A stretch of DNA of 64,000 bases from Rhizobium leucaenae USDA 9039 (GTDB taxonomy: Bacteria > Pseudomonadota > Alphaproteobacteria > Rhizobiales > Rhizobiaceae). Shown one piece after another: positions 1 through 8,728 of this stretch. The translations under genes were made by a program, and so were the position numbers. Where the stretch lies: NCBI RefSeq assembly GCF_000426285.1, contig NZ_AUFB01000003.1, positions 124,001-188,000 of the forward strand, in the 5' to 3' direction. The stretch's first letter is position 1. The number at the start of each line of letters is the position of its first letter. The notes beneath the pieces were generated by a model. It was not told the DNA's origin, made no database searches, and saw only the letters and a program-made list of their open reading frames with translations.

Positions 1-232
1 CGGAACGAGGGCGGATCTGGGCTTCGAAACCCTCGGGGATCTCCATGATGAAGCCCGTCGGCACCAGTGCCCGTTTACCCGGCGCGATCGTCAGGGTCAC
101 ACCCTCCGCGATGGCTGCGCGCAAGTCCATGCCCGCCGCCCCCTTGGTCTCATAGGCGGGCAGATCGAGGCCCTGGCCGTGGGCAAGGCGAATGAGGTTC
201 AGCGTCGGGCGCGTATCGGTGTGAATGGTCAT
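1..232 (-). CDS. dut: dUTP diphosphatase (dUTPase), N-terminal part, cut by window edge
   Basis: Hydrolyses dUTP to dUMP and diphosphate, which keeps uracil out of DNA and feeds dTMP synthesis. The first 77 codons are visible, reading leftward from the ATG at 232 and leaving the window. Motif 1 (AGMDLRA, residues 33-39) and the start of motif 2 (QIRPRS, residues 72-77) are clear, with the family's ALVPTGF strand between them. The rest of the trimer-forming enzyme lies outside. In rhizobia dut usually lies next to coaBC, but here coaBC is 14 kb away. The gene is divergent from prfC across about 90 bp. Confidence 0.93.
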   Translation of the reverse strand, partial: MTIHTDTRPTLNLIRLAHGQGLDLPAYETKGAAGMDLRAAIAEGVTLTIAPGKRALVPTGFIMEIPEGFEAQIRPRS

Positions 233-324
233 GCGGCATTAGTTTGTGCGGGAGCCGCGAAGGTCAATTGCAATCCCGCCTTTGAATTGCTAGATACAGC
301 CGCCATTCACAGGATTTCACAAGC

Positions 325-1908
325 ATGGCCGAAAGTCTCGCCGAGGCGGTCTCCCGCCGCCGCACATTCGCTATTATCGCCCACCCGGACGCGGGCAAGA
401 CGACGCTCACCGAAAAGCTGCTGCTGTTCGGCGGCGCCATTCAGCTTGCCGGCGAGGTCAAGGCGAAGAAAGATCGCATGCAGACGCGGTCCGACTGGAT
501 GAAGATCGAGCGTGAGCGCGGCATCTCGGTCGTGACCTCGGTCATGACCTTCGAATATGACGGCAACGTCTTCAACATTCTGGATACGCCCGGTCACGAG
601 GACTTCGCCGACGATACCTATCGCACGCTGACCGCCGTTGACGCCGCCGTGATGGTCATCGACGCCGCCAAGGGCATCGAGCCGCGGACGCTGAAGCTGT
701 TCGAAGTCTGCCGCATGCGCGACATCCCGATCATCACCTTCATCAACAAGATGGACCGCGAAAGCCGCGATCCCTTCGAAATTCTCGATGAAGTGGAAGA
801 GAAGCTGGCTTTGGATACCGCACCGGTCACCTGGCCGATCGGCCGGTCGAAGACCTTCTGCGGTTCCTATCATCTGGCCGACAATACCGTCCGTGGCTCC
901 GATACCGAGGTGGAAGCGACCCGGGTCAACGGCCCGCAGGCCGTCGCCGGCCGGCTGCCGGAAAACGAGCGGCAAGCCTTTGTCGACGAGACCGAGCTCG
1001 CTATCGAAGCCTGCCGTCCCTTCGACCGTGTATCCTTCCTGGAAGGCCATATGACGCCGGTTTTCTTCGGCTCGGCTCTTCGCAATTTCGGTGTTCGCGA
1101 TCTCATCAACGCACTCGGCGACTTCGCGCCGCCGCCGCGCGATCAGGTCGCCGATATCAGGACCGTGCAGGCGACCGACGACAAGATGACGGCCTTCGTC
1201 TTCAAGATCCAGGCCAACATGGACCCGAACCACCGCGACCGCATCGCCTTTGCGCGCATCTGCTCCGGCAAGCTGGAGCGTGGCATGAAGGCCCGGCTGT
1301 CGCGCACCGGCAAGCAGCTTGGCTTGACCGCGCCGCAATTCTTCTTTGCCTCGCAGCGCCAGCTCGCCGATACCGCCTATGCCGGCGATGTCGTGGGCAT
1401 TCCCAACCACGGCACGCTGCGCATCGGCGACACGCTGACGGAAGGCGAATCCCTGGTCTTCCAGGGTGTCCCGAACTTCTCGCCGGAAATCCTGCGCCGT
1501 GTCCGCCTTGAAGACGCGATGAAGGCGAAGAAGCTGAAGGAAGCGCTGCAGCAGATGGCCGAAGAGGGCGTCGTGCAGCTTTTCTCGCCGGAAGATGGCT
1601 CTCCCGCCATCGTCGGCGTCGTCGGCGCACTGCAGCTCGATGTCTTGAAGGAGCGGCTGATGGCCGAATATGGCCTGCCGGTCTCCTTCGAAATGTCGCG
1701 CTTCTCCGTCTGCCGCTGGATATCAGCCGATCAGACCGTCGACCTCGACAAGTTCGTCACCGCCCGCCGCGGCGACATCGCCCGCGACCTCGACGGCGAC
1801 CCGGTCTTTCTCGCGCAGGACGGCTTTTCGCTGCGCTACGAGTCAGAACGTTATCCGGCTATCAAAATGGTCGCCATCAAGGAATATCACGCCGTCAAGG
1901 CGGCGTGA
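325..1908 (+). CDS. prfC: Peptide chain release factor 3 (RF3)
   Basis: GTPase that removes RF1/RF2 from the ribosome after termination. The 527-aa product has the usual length. The G domain opens with the P-loop AHPDAGKTT (about residues 18-26), followed by the switch II motif DTPGHEDF and the NKMD guanine-specificity motif. EF-G-like domains II and III follow. The N-terminal MAESLAEAVSRRRTFAIIAHPD is typical of RF3. ATG at 325, with GGA about 10 nt upstream. It is a single-gene unit, divergent from dut and convergent with the protease-S1/P1 gene. Confidence 0.96.
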   Translation: MAESLAEAVSRRRTFAIIAHPDAGKTTLTEKLLLFGGAIQLAGEVKAKKDRMQTRSDWMKIERERGISVVTSVMTFEYDGNVFNILDTPGHEDFADDTYRTLTAVDAAVMVIDAAKGIEPRTLKLFEVCRMRDIPIITFINKMDRESRDPFEILDEVEEKLALDTAPVTWPIGRSKTFCGSYHLADNTVRGSDTEVEATRVNGPQAVAGRLPENERQAFVDETELAIEACRPFDRVSFLEGHMTPVFFGSALRNFGVRDLINALGDFAPPPRDQVADIRTVQATDDKMTAFVFKIQANMDPNHRDRIAFARICSGKLERGMKARLSRTGKQLGLTAPQFFFASQRQLADTAYAGDVVGIPNHGTLRIGDTLTEGESLVFQGVPNFSPEILRRVRLEDAMKAKKLKEALQQMAEEGVVQLFSPEDGSPAIVGVVGALQLDVLKERLMAEYGLPVSFEMSRFSVCRWISADQTVDLDKFVTARRGDIARDLDGDPVFLAQDGFSLRYESERYPAIKMVAIKEYHAVKAA

Positions 1909-1941
1909 TCATCGGTTCTTTGTTTGAAGGACGCCAGTGCT

Positions 1942-4419
1942 CTATGCCTGCACTGTCCGCGTTATCTTTGACCAATCGGCATTCCGATCGGCCGGGTAAT
2001 GGTCGAGTGCTACCGACGGCATTTTGTCCGGATCGTTATAGAGCGCCATGATCGCCGCCTCCGTGACGGCGGGTGCTGCCGCGATATTGGCATCGCCATT
2101 GCCGGCGTCCCAAGCCGCCTGCCAGATCTTCGCCAGATAGCGGGTGCCGCGCGCCATGCAGGTGATGGTGCGGTCGCCGAAGTCGTCCCACATCGCCGCC
2201 GCCTTTTCCTTGGCGGGTTGGCCGATAAGCTCAACCCATTTGTCGACGATATCCCTTGGCGCGATGTCCCTTTGCGTGTCGGCGATGAGGGCAATGACCG
2301 CCTTGCTGGCATCATAGCCATTGGCGATTGCCGGCATCGGCTCAGCTGCGAGAGCCGTAATGCGCTGCGCGAGTTCCGCGCCAAGGTTTTTGTTCTGATA
2401 GCCATAGGCGATCATGTCGTCTTCGTAGCCCACATGGACGCCGTCGGCTTCCAGTTTCATCTTGGGTGACCGTGGGCGGGGAACAACCTTGGCCGGATCG
2501 CCCTGCGAAAGATAGGAGGTGTGGAGCGGTTGGCAGGCGTCGCCCATATAGTGGATGAGGACGCCCCCGGCGCAAAGAAACATCGCCGCGTCGCCATCCC
2601 TGGCCGCTTTCACCATAATGTCGAATAGCTGATGAACTCTGAAGGGCAGGGCTCCCCAGTGCTTGTTGCGCAGGTCGGCATTGGGATCGAGCAATTGCGC
2701 CCAGGCGTCATATCGAGGCTTGATCGAGGCAAAATAGGCGATCCAGGCTTCCGGATTGAGGTAAGTGTCCGGCGCGGATTGATTGAGAGCGAGAAACGTC
2801 TCGCCATTCTGATAGGGGAGATCCAAATCGGCAAAATGGTTCGGATTGTCATTCTGTCCGCGGCTGCCGGGTCCGATCTTGCGCTGTTTCTTGCCGTCAG
2901 GCCCTTCCACCATGATGAAGTTGACGTTGCTTTTCCAGACATTGTCGGGAACGTCGGCCAGCGGCACAAAATGAACCGCTGTATCGTTCTTTTCGAGAAC
3001 GCGGGGATCGTTGCCGAGCGCGTCGTCCGGAGTGAGCGCCAACAGATCGAGATTGTTGTCGACAAACCTTTGCAGCTTCTGTGATGTCACGAGATCTCCG
3101 GACAACGGCAGGGAGCGGCCGATGATGTAGTGTCCGACCCATCCCCAGATGAAATCCTGGTCCAGATTGATATCGCGCACCAAATCAAGATCCAGATGAT
3201 CGAGCGCGGTGCTGAGGGACGTCGCGAGGGCATAGGGCTGGGACAGGCTTTCGCCGCCTTCGAAGAATTCCTCTTTCCCCCACAACAGTGCGAAGGGATA
3301 GTAGGTGACTTGCCTGGCGTCCTTCGGATTGTCGCTGTCGATCCGTACGGCATGCTCGATGAAGAGGACCGTGCCGGAATCGCCATGATGAATGCCGAGG
3401 CCGATATTCTCCGCCGGATTGTGCGCTTCCGCGTCTTCCTCGGCCTTCAGGCGATCCTCGCCGATGCCGTATGTTTCCGGTCCGATCAGGAAATCGCTGA
3501 TATATTCCGATCCGCCCATCGCCTTGTAACGATAGAACAGGCCGTGGATTTCGCCCCTGATTTTGCCTGTGATCGCTGACTGGCCGACCACTTTCATAGT
3601 GATCAGCTTGAGGCTGAAGCTATTGTCGTAAAGATCTAGCACCGGACCGATGGGGGCGATGCCGGGAAACTCGGTTTTCCATTGCAGGATGTTGTCAAGC
3701 TCGACCAATCCCACATCCATCAGCAGGCGCTGGTTCGTCGACGGGAAGTTCGGATAGATGGTTCGGAAGTTCTGTCTGCCGAGACCCTTTTTTGCGGCCA
3801 GGCCGATCTTTGGCCGGCGATGGGTCTGCAAGGCGCTGATCTCGGTGCCCGGTCCGCCGACGACATGCCGGTTGGTCATCACGAAGTAGCGTTCGCTATC
3901 GCGCACGATGCAGCCCGCGGTCGCAAGACGCGTCATGCCCTGGCCATCCTCGTTGATGATGGCAGAGCCCGGCGCCAGCAGGTTGCGCGGCGTGCGGCTG
4001 TCCAACTTGACCTTCAGGTCTTTGGACAGCGGCTGTTTGCGCGCTTCGATGACACAGACCGGCACGGTTCGCCCGTCCGGAAGATAGAGCGTCTTCGGGA
4101 CGACATCGGAAGGATCCTGTTTCGCCAGATCCTTCTCATATTCCCAACTGGAGACGAACACATAGACGCAAGGCCAGGAATAGGGGCGTACTTCCGAGTT
4201 GAAAAGCGTTCGCCGCTCGCTCTCCGGTGAACGCTTGCGCAGCGCCTGCTTGTCTTTCGAAGGCCAGGGATCGCTCTTGCGAATTCTGTAAAGACCGAGC
4301 GCCGTCGCCACCACATTCTTCTTGTTGATCAAATGGTAGTGGAAGAGATCACGCGCCTCCACGAGGTCCTTGAGCGAAAGAGAGGCGAAATTGCTGCTGC
4401 TTTTGAAAAGAGTATCCAT
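1942..4419 (-). CDS. Trypsin-like serine protease fused to an S1/P1 nuclease / zinc phospholipase C-type domain
   Basis: An 825-aa two-domain protein counted from the ATG at 4419 (an in-frame GTG lies at 4431). Residues about 150-400 form a trypsin-like protease with a full triad: His185 in TNRHVV, Asp235 in LLMDVGLVEL, Ser348 in HHGDSGT. Residues about 425-765 carry the zinc-site pattern of S1/P1 nucleases and zinc phospholipase C: Trp425 and His430 (WGWVGH), His528 (HFADLD), His623, Asp627 and His633 (HYMGDACQPLH), His662 and Glu666 (HVGYE). The final Glu is as in Bacillus phospholipase C, whereas P1 has Asp. I see no signal peptide, so it is probably cytoplasmic. It stands alone between prfC (convergent) and an MFS gene. 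The substrate is unknown: nuclease or lipase both fit. A defence or toxin role is inference only. Confidence 0.8.
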   Translation of the reverse strand: MDTLFKSSSNFASLSLKDLVEARDLFHYHLINKKNVVATALGLYRIRKSDPWPSKDKQALRKRSPESERRTLFNSEVRPYSWPCVYVFVSSWEYEKDLAKQDPSDVVPKTLYLPDGRTVPVCVIEARKQPLSKDLKVKLDSRTPRNLLAPGSAIINEDGQGMTRLATAGCIVRDSERYFVMTNRHVVGGPGTEISALQTHRRPKIGLAAKKGLGRQNFRTIYPNFPSTNQRLLMDVGLVELDNILQWKTEFPGIAPIGPVLDLYDNSFSLKLITMKVVGQSAITGKIRGEIHGLFYRYKAMGGSEYISDFLIGPETYGIGEDRLKAEEDAEAHNPAENIGLGIHHGDSGTVLFIEHAVRIDSDNPKDARQVTYYPFALLWGKEEFFEGGESLSQPYALATSLSTALDHLDLDLVRDINLDQDFIWGWVGHYIIGRSLPLSGDLVTSQKLQRFVDNNLDLLALTPDDALGNDPRVLEKNDTAVHFVPLADVPDNVWKSNVNFIMVEGPDGKKQRKIGPGSRGQNDNPNHFADLDLPYQNGETFLALNQSAPDTYLNPEAWIAYFASIKPRYDAWAQLLDPNADLRNKHWGALPFRVHQLFDIMVKAARDGDAAMFLCAGGVLIHYMGDACQPLHTSYLSQGDPAKVVPRPRSPKMKLEADGVHVGYEDDMIAYGYQNKNLGAELAQRITALAAEPMPAIANGYDASKAVIALIADTQRDIAPRDIVDKWVELIGQPAKEKAAAMWDDFGDRTITCMARGTRYLAKIWQAAWDAGNGDANIAAAPAVTEAAIMALYNDPDKMPSVALDHYPADRNADWSKITRTVQA

Positions 4420-4662
4420 GAGTCCGCCCACCAGGTTTCAGAGTGATTTGGATGTGGATTTCGAAAGCATGCGCCGAGCGCGAAGCTGATTGCATCAAAC
4501 GGCATTTCATCGCGATCACGATCGGCGCAATGGCATTCTGCAATAGAGACACATGATGCTACAATTTTTATGACAGGTTATCCATCGGTAATGCAACTGG
4601 CGTCGCGACGGCAAAGAAGCCGGCTAATATCGCTGATCACAGAGCGATGATCGTGCCGGCCG

Positions 4663-5901
4663 CTATGACACCCTCTTGATCATCCGCCGCTCGATCAGCG
4701 CCAAGTAAAGTGCAGCCAGCAGTGCGAGCAATGCCGATACGAGCATCAGGGCAAACAGGGTGTGGATTGTCGCCGACCGCGCGAGAAGCAGGCCGGCGAT
4801 GGAGCCTATGAGGGCGCCGCCGGCGATTCTCATGGCGGCCGCCAGTCCCGCGGCGGTGCCGACAAGATCGGGGCGCACGGACAATGCGCCGCTGTTGGCG
4901 GCAGGCATGGTCAACCCATTGCCTAGGCCGATGAACATGCAGGGTCCAAAGAGTGCCAGACTGTGGGGGATGCCCAGCATCGACAGGATCAGGCCGACCG
5001 CCAAGCCGACACAGGTCAGCAGACGCGCAAGCACGAGAATAGTGGCGAGCGGAATCTTCGAGGCATAGCGGCCGGCCAGGTAGCTGCCCAGAATGAAGCC
5101 GGCGGGAACCAGCCCCATGTAAAAGCCGAGCTTCGCGCTCGATCCGCCGAGCGAGTCGCCGGCAACCAATGGCGCTCCGCCCAGGAAGGCATAAAGCACC
5201 CCCATCGAGCAGGCCATACAGAGGGTGTAAGCCCAAAACCGTACGGAAGCGAGCAGCAGCCTATAGGAGGCAAGATAGGTCCCGCTTGTTCTCGAGGAGG
5301 GCGCTGCCGTTTGCCTCAGTTCGCGCATGGACAAAGCGAAGGCACCCGCGCCGAGGATCGCCAGGACAACGAAGCACGCCCGCCATCCGAACAACTCGTC
5401 CAGCGATCCACCACACAGAGGGCCAACCATGGGTGCCAGCGCCCATCCCATGGCGAGATAACCAAATTTGCTGGCCGCTTCGCCTTCATCCGACGTTTCC
5501 TTGATGACCACCAGGGCGACAGAATAGCAGGGCGCGATACACGCCTGCATCGCGCGAAACAGCAGAAAAACGCCGATATTTGGAGCCAAAACGCAGCCAA
5601 CGGATGCGATGATGAAGATGGAGAGAGCGATCAACACGACCTGCCTTCGTCCAAACCGATCCGATATCGCGCCTCCGATGACTTCCAAGAGCGCGGTGAT
5701 AATCGAATAGCCGGCGACCGAAAGGTTCACCAGCGCGAAATCGGCCTGGAATGTCGCGGCTATATGCGGCAGCGAGGGCAAGATCATGTTTATCGGCAGC
5801 ACCGCAAGAGCCGAAAGCAGGATCAGGGTTGTCAGGCGGGGCGGGGCAGCAATCGCGGTCATCTGCGTGCTGGAAGGCTGAGTGGGACTGTCGCTCGTCA
5901 T
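4663..5901 (-). CDS. MFS multidrug efflux transporter, Bcr/CflA type
   Basis: A 412-aa inner-membrane proton-coupled exporter with about 12 hydrophobic segments. The first carries LPINMILPSLPHIA, the Bcr/CflA (DHA1) signature. SDRFGRR lies in the loop between helices 2 and 3. Export of drugs or small metabolites is inferred from the family. The ATG at 5901 (MTSDSP) is preferred because in-frame upstream codons run into an intrinsic terminator at 5967-5990. A structured RNA and this terminator precede the gene on the same strand, so attenuation or a riboswitch-like control of the exporter is possible. Confidence 0.85.
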   Translation of the reverse strand: MTSDSPTQPSSTQMTAIAAPPRLTTLILLSALAVLPINMILPSLPHIAATFQADFALVNLSVAGYSIITALLEVIGGAISDRFGRRQVVLIALSIFIIASVGCVLAPNIGVFLLFRAMQACIAPCYSVALVVIKETSDEGEAASKFGYLAMGWALAPMVGPLCGGSLDELFGWRACFVVLAILGAGAFALSMRELRQTAAPSSRTSGTYLASYRLLLASVRFWAYTLCMACSMGVLYAFLGGAPLVAGDSLGGSSAKLGFYMGLVPAGFILGSYLAGRYASKIPLATILVLARLLTCVGLAVGLILSMLGIPHSLALFGPCMFIGLGNGLTMPAANSGALSVRPDLVGTAAGLAAAMRIAGGALIGSIAGLLLARSATIHTLFALMLVSALLALLAALYLALIERRMIKRVS

Positions 5902-5966
5902 GGTCTCGCCCATCTTGTCGGTGGGAATAGCGAAAGTCTGACGAGGCGCGGCCCAATTCCGGGCAT

Positions 5967-5990
5967 AAAAAAAGGCCCCGTCAGGAGCCT
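5967..5990 (-). terminator. Intrinsic terminator between structured leader RNA and MFS gene
   Basis: Read on the minus strand: AGGCTCC, loop TGAC, GGGGCCT, then a run of seven T. The hairpin starts about 90 nt upstream of the MFS start codon. It therefore either ends a small RNA or acts as a conditional terminator in the exporter's leader. Confidence 0.75.
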
Positions 5991-6060
5991 GCTTTTCGCG
6001 CATGGGTGCTTTCGCCGGATGGCTACGCCATCCTGCCCATGCGCTCTACCACTACGATGA
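5991..6060 (-). ncRNA. Candidate structured leader RNA or sRNA upstream of MFS exporter
   Basis: On the minus strand a perfect 9-bp stem (GCGCATGGG at 6044-6036 with CCCATGCGC at 6006-5998) encloses a perfect 7-bp hairpin (GGATGGC-GTA-GCCATCC, 6033-6017) and a short GC-rich GCGAAAGC stem-loop. The whole is followed at once by the terminator at 5990-5967. A plausible promoter (TTGACG, 17-nt spacer, TAGCTG) lies at about 6116-6088. I do not recognise it as a named riboswitch. Part of it (GTGGTAGAGCGC) resembles a tRNA D-arm, but no T-arm follows. Confidence 0.5.
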
Positions 6061-6248
6061 GAACCGTTGCGACTGTCATGACGATACAGCTAGACAGAAA
6101 TTTCCACATCGTCAATGCGCCATCTGTTGCACCAAACAGCGTGTATTTTGGCACTCGGGATATTCCTTGAGATATAACGCTATGCCATAGTGCGGCCGCC
6201 GAACTATTGTTCCGTTAGACGATGGCGCCGATGTATCGGAGGGAAATC

Positions 6249-6779
6249 ATGGTCCGCGAAAACGAAATCCGCGAAAACGAAGTCGCCATTGCGCCGCCGG
6301 CGGCGACGGATGCCGGCCTTGTCTTCATCGGACGCATTTCGACGCCATGGACATCCCGCATGGAGACGCCGCGCCAGGGACGGCATGACGGTCCGCTCTG
6401 CCGAATCGAGATTTTCGAGCCCTGGGTACCGGCGCTGAAGGACGTAGAGAATTTCGAGCGGCTGGAAATCCTTTACTGGCTGGACCGCTCGCGTCGTGAT
6501 CTCGTGCTGCAGAGCCCGGCCAGCAATGGCAAGGTGCACGGCACATTCTCTCTGCGCTCGCCGGTGCGGCCAAATCCGATTGGCACCTCCATCGTCAAGC
6601 TGGAGGCGGTTGAGGGCGCCGTCCTGCTCGTGCGCGGCCTTGATTGCCTGGACGGCACGCCGCTTCTCGACCTGAAGCCGGATCGCACGCTGTTCAAACC
6701 GATCGCGCCGCCGCAACCCGGCGATTTCCAGGCCGGCGACGGCAAGACGGCGCATTATTGTCAGAAGGCGCAAGCATGA
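6249..6779 (+). CDS. trmO: tRNA (N6-threonylcarbamoyladenosine37-N6)-methyltransferase TrmO
   Basis: SAM-dependent methylation of t6A37 to m6t6A37 in tRNA-Thr(GGU)-type tRNAs (TrmO/TsaA/VirR family, UPF0066). The single domain spans most of the 176-aa protein: FIGRISTPW near the N-terminus, then [11 protein letters not shown], then the signature [10 protein letters not shown], and [11 protein letters not shown] near the C-terminus. The ATG at 6249 is chosen because GGAGG lies about 6 nt upstream (GGAGGGAAATC); an in-frame ATG at 6222 has no such site. A tandem RENE repeat lies at the N-terminus. The stop codon lies inside the 6774-6809 hairpin. Single gene. Confidence 0.9.
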   Translation: MVRENEIRENEVAIAPPAATDAGLVFIGRISTPWTSRMETPRQGRHDGPLCRIEIFEPWVPALKDVENFERLEILYWLDRSRRDLVLQSPASNGKVHGTFSLRSPVRPNPIGTSIVKLEAVEGAVLLVRGLDCLDGTPLLDLKPDRTLFKPIAPPQPGDFQAGDGKTAHYCQKAQA

Positions 6780-6809
6780 TCCCGAAACGTTTTTCGGACA
6801 AGATCATGC
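6774..6809. repeat. GATCATGC hairpin at the 3' end of trmO
   Basis: Inverted repeat GCATGATC ... GATCATGC with an inner CCGAAA ... TTTCGG pair. It covers the trmO stop codon. This GATCATGC-type hairpin looks like a rhizobial intergenic element and probably serves as the 3' end of the trmO message. It directly precedes the repeat at 6825-6925. Confidence 0.6.
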
Positions 6810-6824
6810 TCACTTTGCGTATTA

Positions 6825-6925
6825 GAGCACTTCCAGGAAAAGTGCGTAGCGGTTTTCCGTCCGGAATGCGAAAAACAAAGGGATAGAGCGGGAAAGCGAT
6901 TCCGTGAAACGCTGAACCGCTCTAG
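6825..6925. repeat. Dispersed intergenic repeat, family B, copy 1
   Basis: Starts AGAGCACTTCCAGGAAAAGTGCG, continues through GGTTTTCC and AAAACAAAGGGATAGAGCGG, and ends AACCGCTCTAG. The same ordered blocks recur at 58822-58908 and, partly, at 23208-23262. The last bases include the TAG stop codon of the molbindin gene (6924-6922), so the element has become part of a gene end. Confidence 0.7.
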
Positions 6926-7131
6926 TCGACAGCAACCATGACGTCCGAGGCCTTGATGACAGCATAGGCGTCGGCGCCGACCGTCAGGCCCAGTTCATAG
7001 ACCGCCTCGTTGGTGATGGAAGAGGTGACGATCGAGCCATTGCCGATATCGATGCGGATATGGGCTGTCGTCGCACCCTTGCTGACCTCGACGACTTTAC
7101 CCTTGAGACGGTTGCGTGCGCTGATTTTCAT
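6922..7131 (-). CDS. Molbindin-type molybdopterin/molybdate-binding protein (single Mop/TOBE domain)
   Basis: A 69-aa protein made of one Mop domain, the small beta-barrel that binds molybdate (or tungstate) oxyanions in oligomers and is also found at the C-terminus of ModE and ModC. It begins MKISARNRLKGKVVEV and ends VIKASDVMVAVD, both typical of molbindins. A cytoplasmic role in molybdate storage or buffering is inferred from the family. No mod transport genes are adjacent. The stop codon overlaps the end of the family B repeat. Confidence 0.88.
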   Translation of the reverse strand: MKISARNRLKGKVVEVSKGATTAHIRIDIGNGSIVTSSITNEAVYELGLTVGADAYAVIKASDVMVAVD

Positions 7132-7194
7132 GAATATGTCTCCGATATATCGGCGCGACCATATCGGCTTCCGAAAATCTCGGCCACAAAAACC

Positions 7195-8709
7195 TTACTC
7201 TCCGCGCGGAAAACGCTGGTTCTCCTCGAGCACGTTCAAATCCATATGGTTGCGCATATAGCGTTCGGACGCCTTCTGCAGCGGCTGGTAGTCCCATGGA
7301 TAGTAGGCGCCGTTGCGGAGCGCTGCATAGACCACCCATCGCCGCGCCTGGCTTTCGCGCACGGCGGCATCGAAGGTGGCGAGATTCCAGCGCTGTCTGG
7401 CGTGCTCAGTCAGCCGCGCCAGGATTTCGGCGTATGCGGGATCGTCGGCAAGATTGGAGAGTTCTTTGGGGTCGGCGTCGAGATCGAAAAGCAGGGGCGG
7501 GTCCTTGTCGCAGAGCGTCAGCTTGTAGCGACCGTCGCGCAGACCGACGAGCGGCGCTTCCGATCCTTCCGCTGCATATTCCATCGGCACCGGGCCACGG
7601 CTTCCCCTGCCATGGACGAGCGGAGCAAGATCCTCTCCATCCGTCCATTGCCGCAGCGAGGCGATATCGAGCCCGGCAAGGCCGGCAAGCGTCGGCGTCA
7701 CATCGAGCGTCGACGCCGGCTGATCGATACGCCCTGCATCCCAGCCGGGCGCAGCGATCATCAGCGGCACGCGCGCCGAGCCTTCGAAGAAGTTCATCTT
7801 GAACCACAATCCGCGTTCGCCGAGCATATCGCCATGGTCGGAAACGAAGAGCACGATGGTGTTGTCGGCCATGCGGCCGCGCTCCAGCGCGTCGAGGATT
7901 TCACCGATCTTTTCATCGACATAGGAGATATTGGCGAAATAGCCGCGCCGGGCCTGGCGTATCTGTTCGGGCGTGATGTCGAAGGCGGTATGGTCGCTCG
8001 CCTTCATCAGCCGCTGCGAATGCGGGTCCTGCTTGTCGAAGGGAATTTCCGCGACATCGGGGTCGAGCGCCGGGCAGTCCTCGTAGAGATCCCAGAAGCG
8101 GCGGCGGGCGACATAGGGGTCGTGCGGATGGGTGAAGCTGACGGTCAGGCACCAGGGCCGCTCGTCGTGCCCGCGCGATAGATCGAGCAGTTTGCGGGTG
8201 GCGTGATAGGCGACCTCGTCGTCATACTCCATCTGGTTGGTGATTTCGGCAATGCCAGCTCCCGTCACTGAGCCTAGATTATGATACCACCAGTCGATGC
8301 GCTCGCCCGGCTTCGTATAGTCCGGCGTCCAGCCGAAATCGGCTGGATAGATATCGGTGGTCAGCCGCTCCTCGAAGCCGTGCATCTGGTCCGGTCCGAC
8401 GAAATGCATCTTGCCGGAGAGCGCCGTCTGATAGCCGGCTGCCCGCAAATGATGCGCGAAGGTCGGGATATCGGAGGCAAATTCGGCGGCATTGTCATAG
8501 ACGCGAGTGCGGCTCGGCAGTTGGCCGGACATGAACGAGGCCCGCGCCGGCGCGCAGAGCGGGCTTGCCGTATAGCAGTTGGCGAACCGCACGGAGCGTT
8601 TCGCCAGTGCTTTTAGCACAGGCGCGTGGAGAAAATCGGCCGGACCGTCAGGGAACAATGTTCCGTTCAACTGATCGACCATGAGGATAAGGATATTCGG
8701 GCGCGCCAT
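7195..8709 (-). CDS. betC: Choline-sulfatase
   Basis: Hydrolyses choline-O-sulfate to choline and sulfate, supplying choline for glycine betaine synthesis and carbon or sulfur nutrition. The 504-aa type I sulfatase has the formylglycine motif Cys52-x-Pro54-x-Arg56 (CAPAR). The N-terminal metal site is in LMVDQLNG, and HGDMLGERGLWFKM near residue 290 is typical of BetC. The ATG at 8709 (MARPNILIL) fits the family. choX lies 19 bp upstream on the same strand, and a LysR regulator is divergent beyond it, so this is a choline-sulfate utilisation unit. betA/betB are not in the window. Confidence 0.95.
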   Translation of the reverse strand: MARPNILILMVDQLNGTLFPDGPADFLHAPVLKALAKRSVRFANCYTASPLCAPARASFMSGQLPSRTRVYDNAAEFASDIPTFAHHLRAAGYQTALSGKMHFVGPDQMHGFEERLTTDIYPADFGWTPDYTKPGERIDWWYHNLGSVTGAGIAEITNQMEYDDEVAYHATRKLLDLSRGHDERPWCLTVSFTHPHDPYVARRRFWDLYEDCPALDPDVAEIPFDKQDPHSQRLMKASDHTAFDITPEQIRQARRGYFANISYVDEKIGEILDALERGRMADNTIVLFVSDHGDMLGERGLWFKMNFFEGSARVPLMIAAPGWDAGRIDQPASTLDVTPTLAGLAGLDIASLRQWTDGEDLAPLVHGRGSRGPVPMEYAAEGSEAPLVGLRDGRYKLTLCDKDPPLLFDLDADPKELSNLADDPAYAEILARLTEHARQRWNLATFDAAVRESQARRWVVYAALRNGAYYPWDYQPLQKASERYMRNHMDLNVLEENQRFPRGE

Positions 8710-8728
8710 ATTGGATGTCCTCGATGAA

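Noticed and set aside
5991-6060. A tRNA gene, because GTGGTAGAGCGC looks like a D-arm.
   Set aside because: No anticodon arm of proper size, no GTTCRA T-arm and no acceptor stem. The perfect nested stems and terminator fit a leader RNA or sRNA.
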